The notes beneath the pieces were generated by a model. It was not told the origin of the DNA. It saw only the letters and a program-made list of their open reading frames with translations, and ran no database searches. Below are positions 5,298 to 5,689 of a DNA stretch of 5,689 bases, piece by piece. Position 1 is the first letter of the stretch, and each line of letters begins with the position of its first letter. Where the stretch lies: positions 1 to 5,689 of the forward strand of contig CATPAM010000555.1 of NCBI GenBank assembly GCA_955651735.1, read 5' to 3'. A program made the translations under genes and the position numbers. This DNA is from Candidatus Acidiferrales bacterium (GTDB lineage: Bacteria > Acidobacteriota > Terriglobia > Acidiferrales > UBA7541).

Positions 5298-5567
5298 TTA
5301 AGGCACCTGGCGTCTCTTATTCCCGCTGCTCGTTGCCGCCTGGCGCTTCTTGGCTAGCGTCGCGATCAGAAAATCCCAAGTCTCACGTGCATTGCGCTCC
5401 CAAGTATAGGATTGCGCAGTTCGAGCGGCATTTTCGCCGACACGCAAGCCAAGATCAGGGTCTGCGTACAGCCGGCGCACCAGAGAACTCAACGCCGTGA
5501 CATCGCGAGGATCGAGGAGCAGGAAACCGTCCTGACCCGAGCGAAAGTATACCCCGTTTCGCGGCAC
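5298..5567 (-). pseudogene. C-terminal remnant of a GT4-type glycosyltransferase
   Basis: About 89 residues resemble the extreme C-terminus of GT-B fold, family-4-like glycosyltransferases: SGQDGFLLLDPRDVTALSSL, LYADPDLGLRVGENAARTA and SYTWERNARETWDFL, then a basic tail. Intact members are roughly 350-420 residues and carry an E-x7-E-like nucleotide-sugar site just before this part. Here everything upstream is missing. The frame begins at a GTG (5567) with no convincing ribosome binding site. Further upstream it continues only to an in-frame TGA near 5614, and none of that translation, nor the other - strand frame reaching the window edge, looks like a glycosyltransferase. I therefore read it as a truncated gene, probably inactive. 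A short expressed protein, or a rearrangement or assembly join, is possible. It faces the SRPBCC gene and has no visible partner genes. Confidence 0.55.
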
Positions 5568-5590
5568 CCGCGGCTGTGCTAAACTGCTCG

Positions 5591-5630
5591 GGTTTCCGCA
5601 GGATTTTGTAGGTCACTGCAGGTTTCCGCA
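5591..5630. repeat. 10-bp direct repeat, copies 30 bases apart
   Basis: GGTTTCCGCA occurs at 5591-5600 and again at 5621-5630, exactly 30 bases apart. It lies immediately beyond the truncated glycosyltransferase, in the final stretch (5568-5689) where I see no convincing gene. The 30-base period could mark a protein-binding pair (about three helical turns) or the scar of a rearrangement. Confidence 0.6.
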
Positions 5631-5689
5631 TCGTGATCTGCTTGCCGGCCGCGCGCTCGGGTAGGGCGGCGGGAAGGCGAACTTTCACC

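Noticed and set aside
5633..5689. Open + strand frame from GTG 5633 to the window edge
   Set aside because: No SD at a useful distance and an Arg/Ala/Gly-rich translation without recognisable pattern; too little is visible to call a gene.

Overview
The window reads as a chromosomal segment from a GC-rich soil-type bacterium, most likely an acidobacterium. That assignment is inferred from the protein content: a carboxypeptidase-regulatory-like C-terminus, an ECF sigma factor with a zinc-finger anti-sigma factor, a Tat-exported phosphoesterase beside a cupredoxin and a DUF2231 membrane protein, and an exported SRPBCC-like protein. No rRNA, tRNA, CRISPR array or transposase gene was seen.

Layout. 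Positions 1-207 hold the C-terminal end of a + strand protein with a beta-sandwich (carboxypeptidase regulatory-like) tail. A small two-helix membrane protein follows (258-575, +). Facing it are two overlapping - strand genes: an ECF sigma factor (1917-1342) and its membrane anti-sigma factor (1352-597), whose GTG start lies inside the end of the sigma gene behind a perfect AGGAGG. Across a 221-bp divergent intergenic region (1918-2138) begins a + strand operon: Tat-exported metallophosphoesterase (2139-3107), membrane-anchored or exported type-1 copper protein (3164-3523) and DUF2231 four-helix membrane protein (3520-3975, GTGA overlap). A gene-poor stretch rich in dyad symmetry follows (3976-4368), then an exported SRPBCC/START-like protein (4369-5271). 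A C-terminal glycosyltransferase remnant lies on the - strand (5567-5298), and the last 120 bases have no convincing gene.

How it may work together. The divergent region carries a + strand GGAATAA-N16-GTCT arrangement that resembles an ECF-type promoter. The same GGAATAA heptamer appears in opposite orientation on the sigma-gene side. The simplest model is that the envelope-signal-responsive sigma/anti-sigma pair controls the phosphoesterase-cupredoxin-DUF2231 operon, all of whose products act at or outside the cytoplasmic membrane. A perfect 14-bp inverted repeat (2040-2087) would fall in that operon's 5' leader.

The most unexplained sequence is 4106-4253, upstream of the SRPBCC gene. Short repeats there can pair in several mutually exclusive ways, as in a switch-like leader RNA, although a dispersed intergenic repeat is an equally serious alternative.
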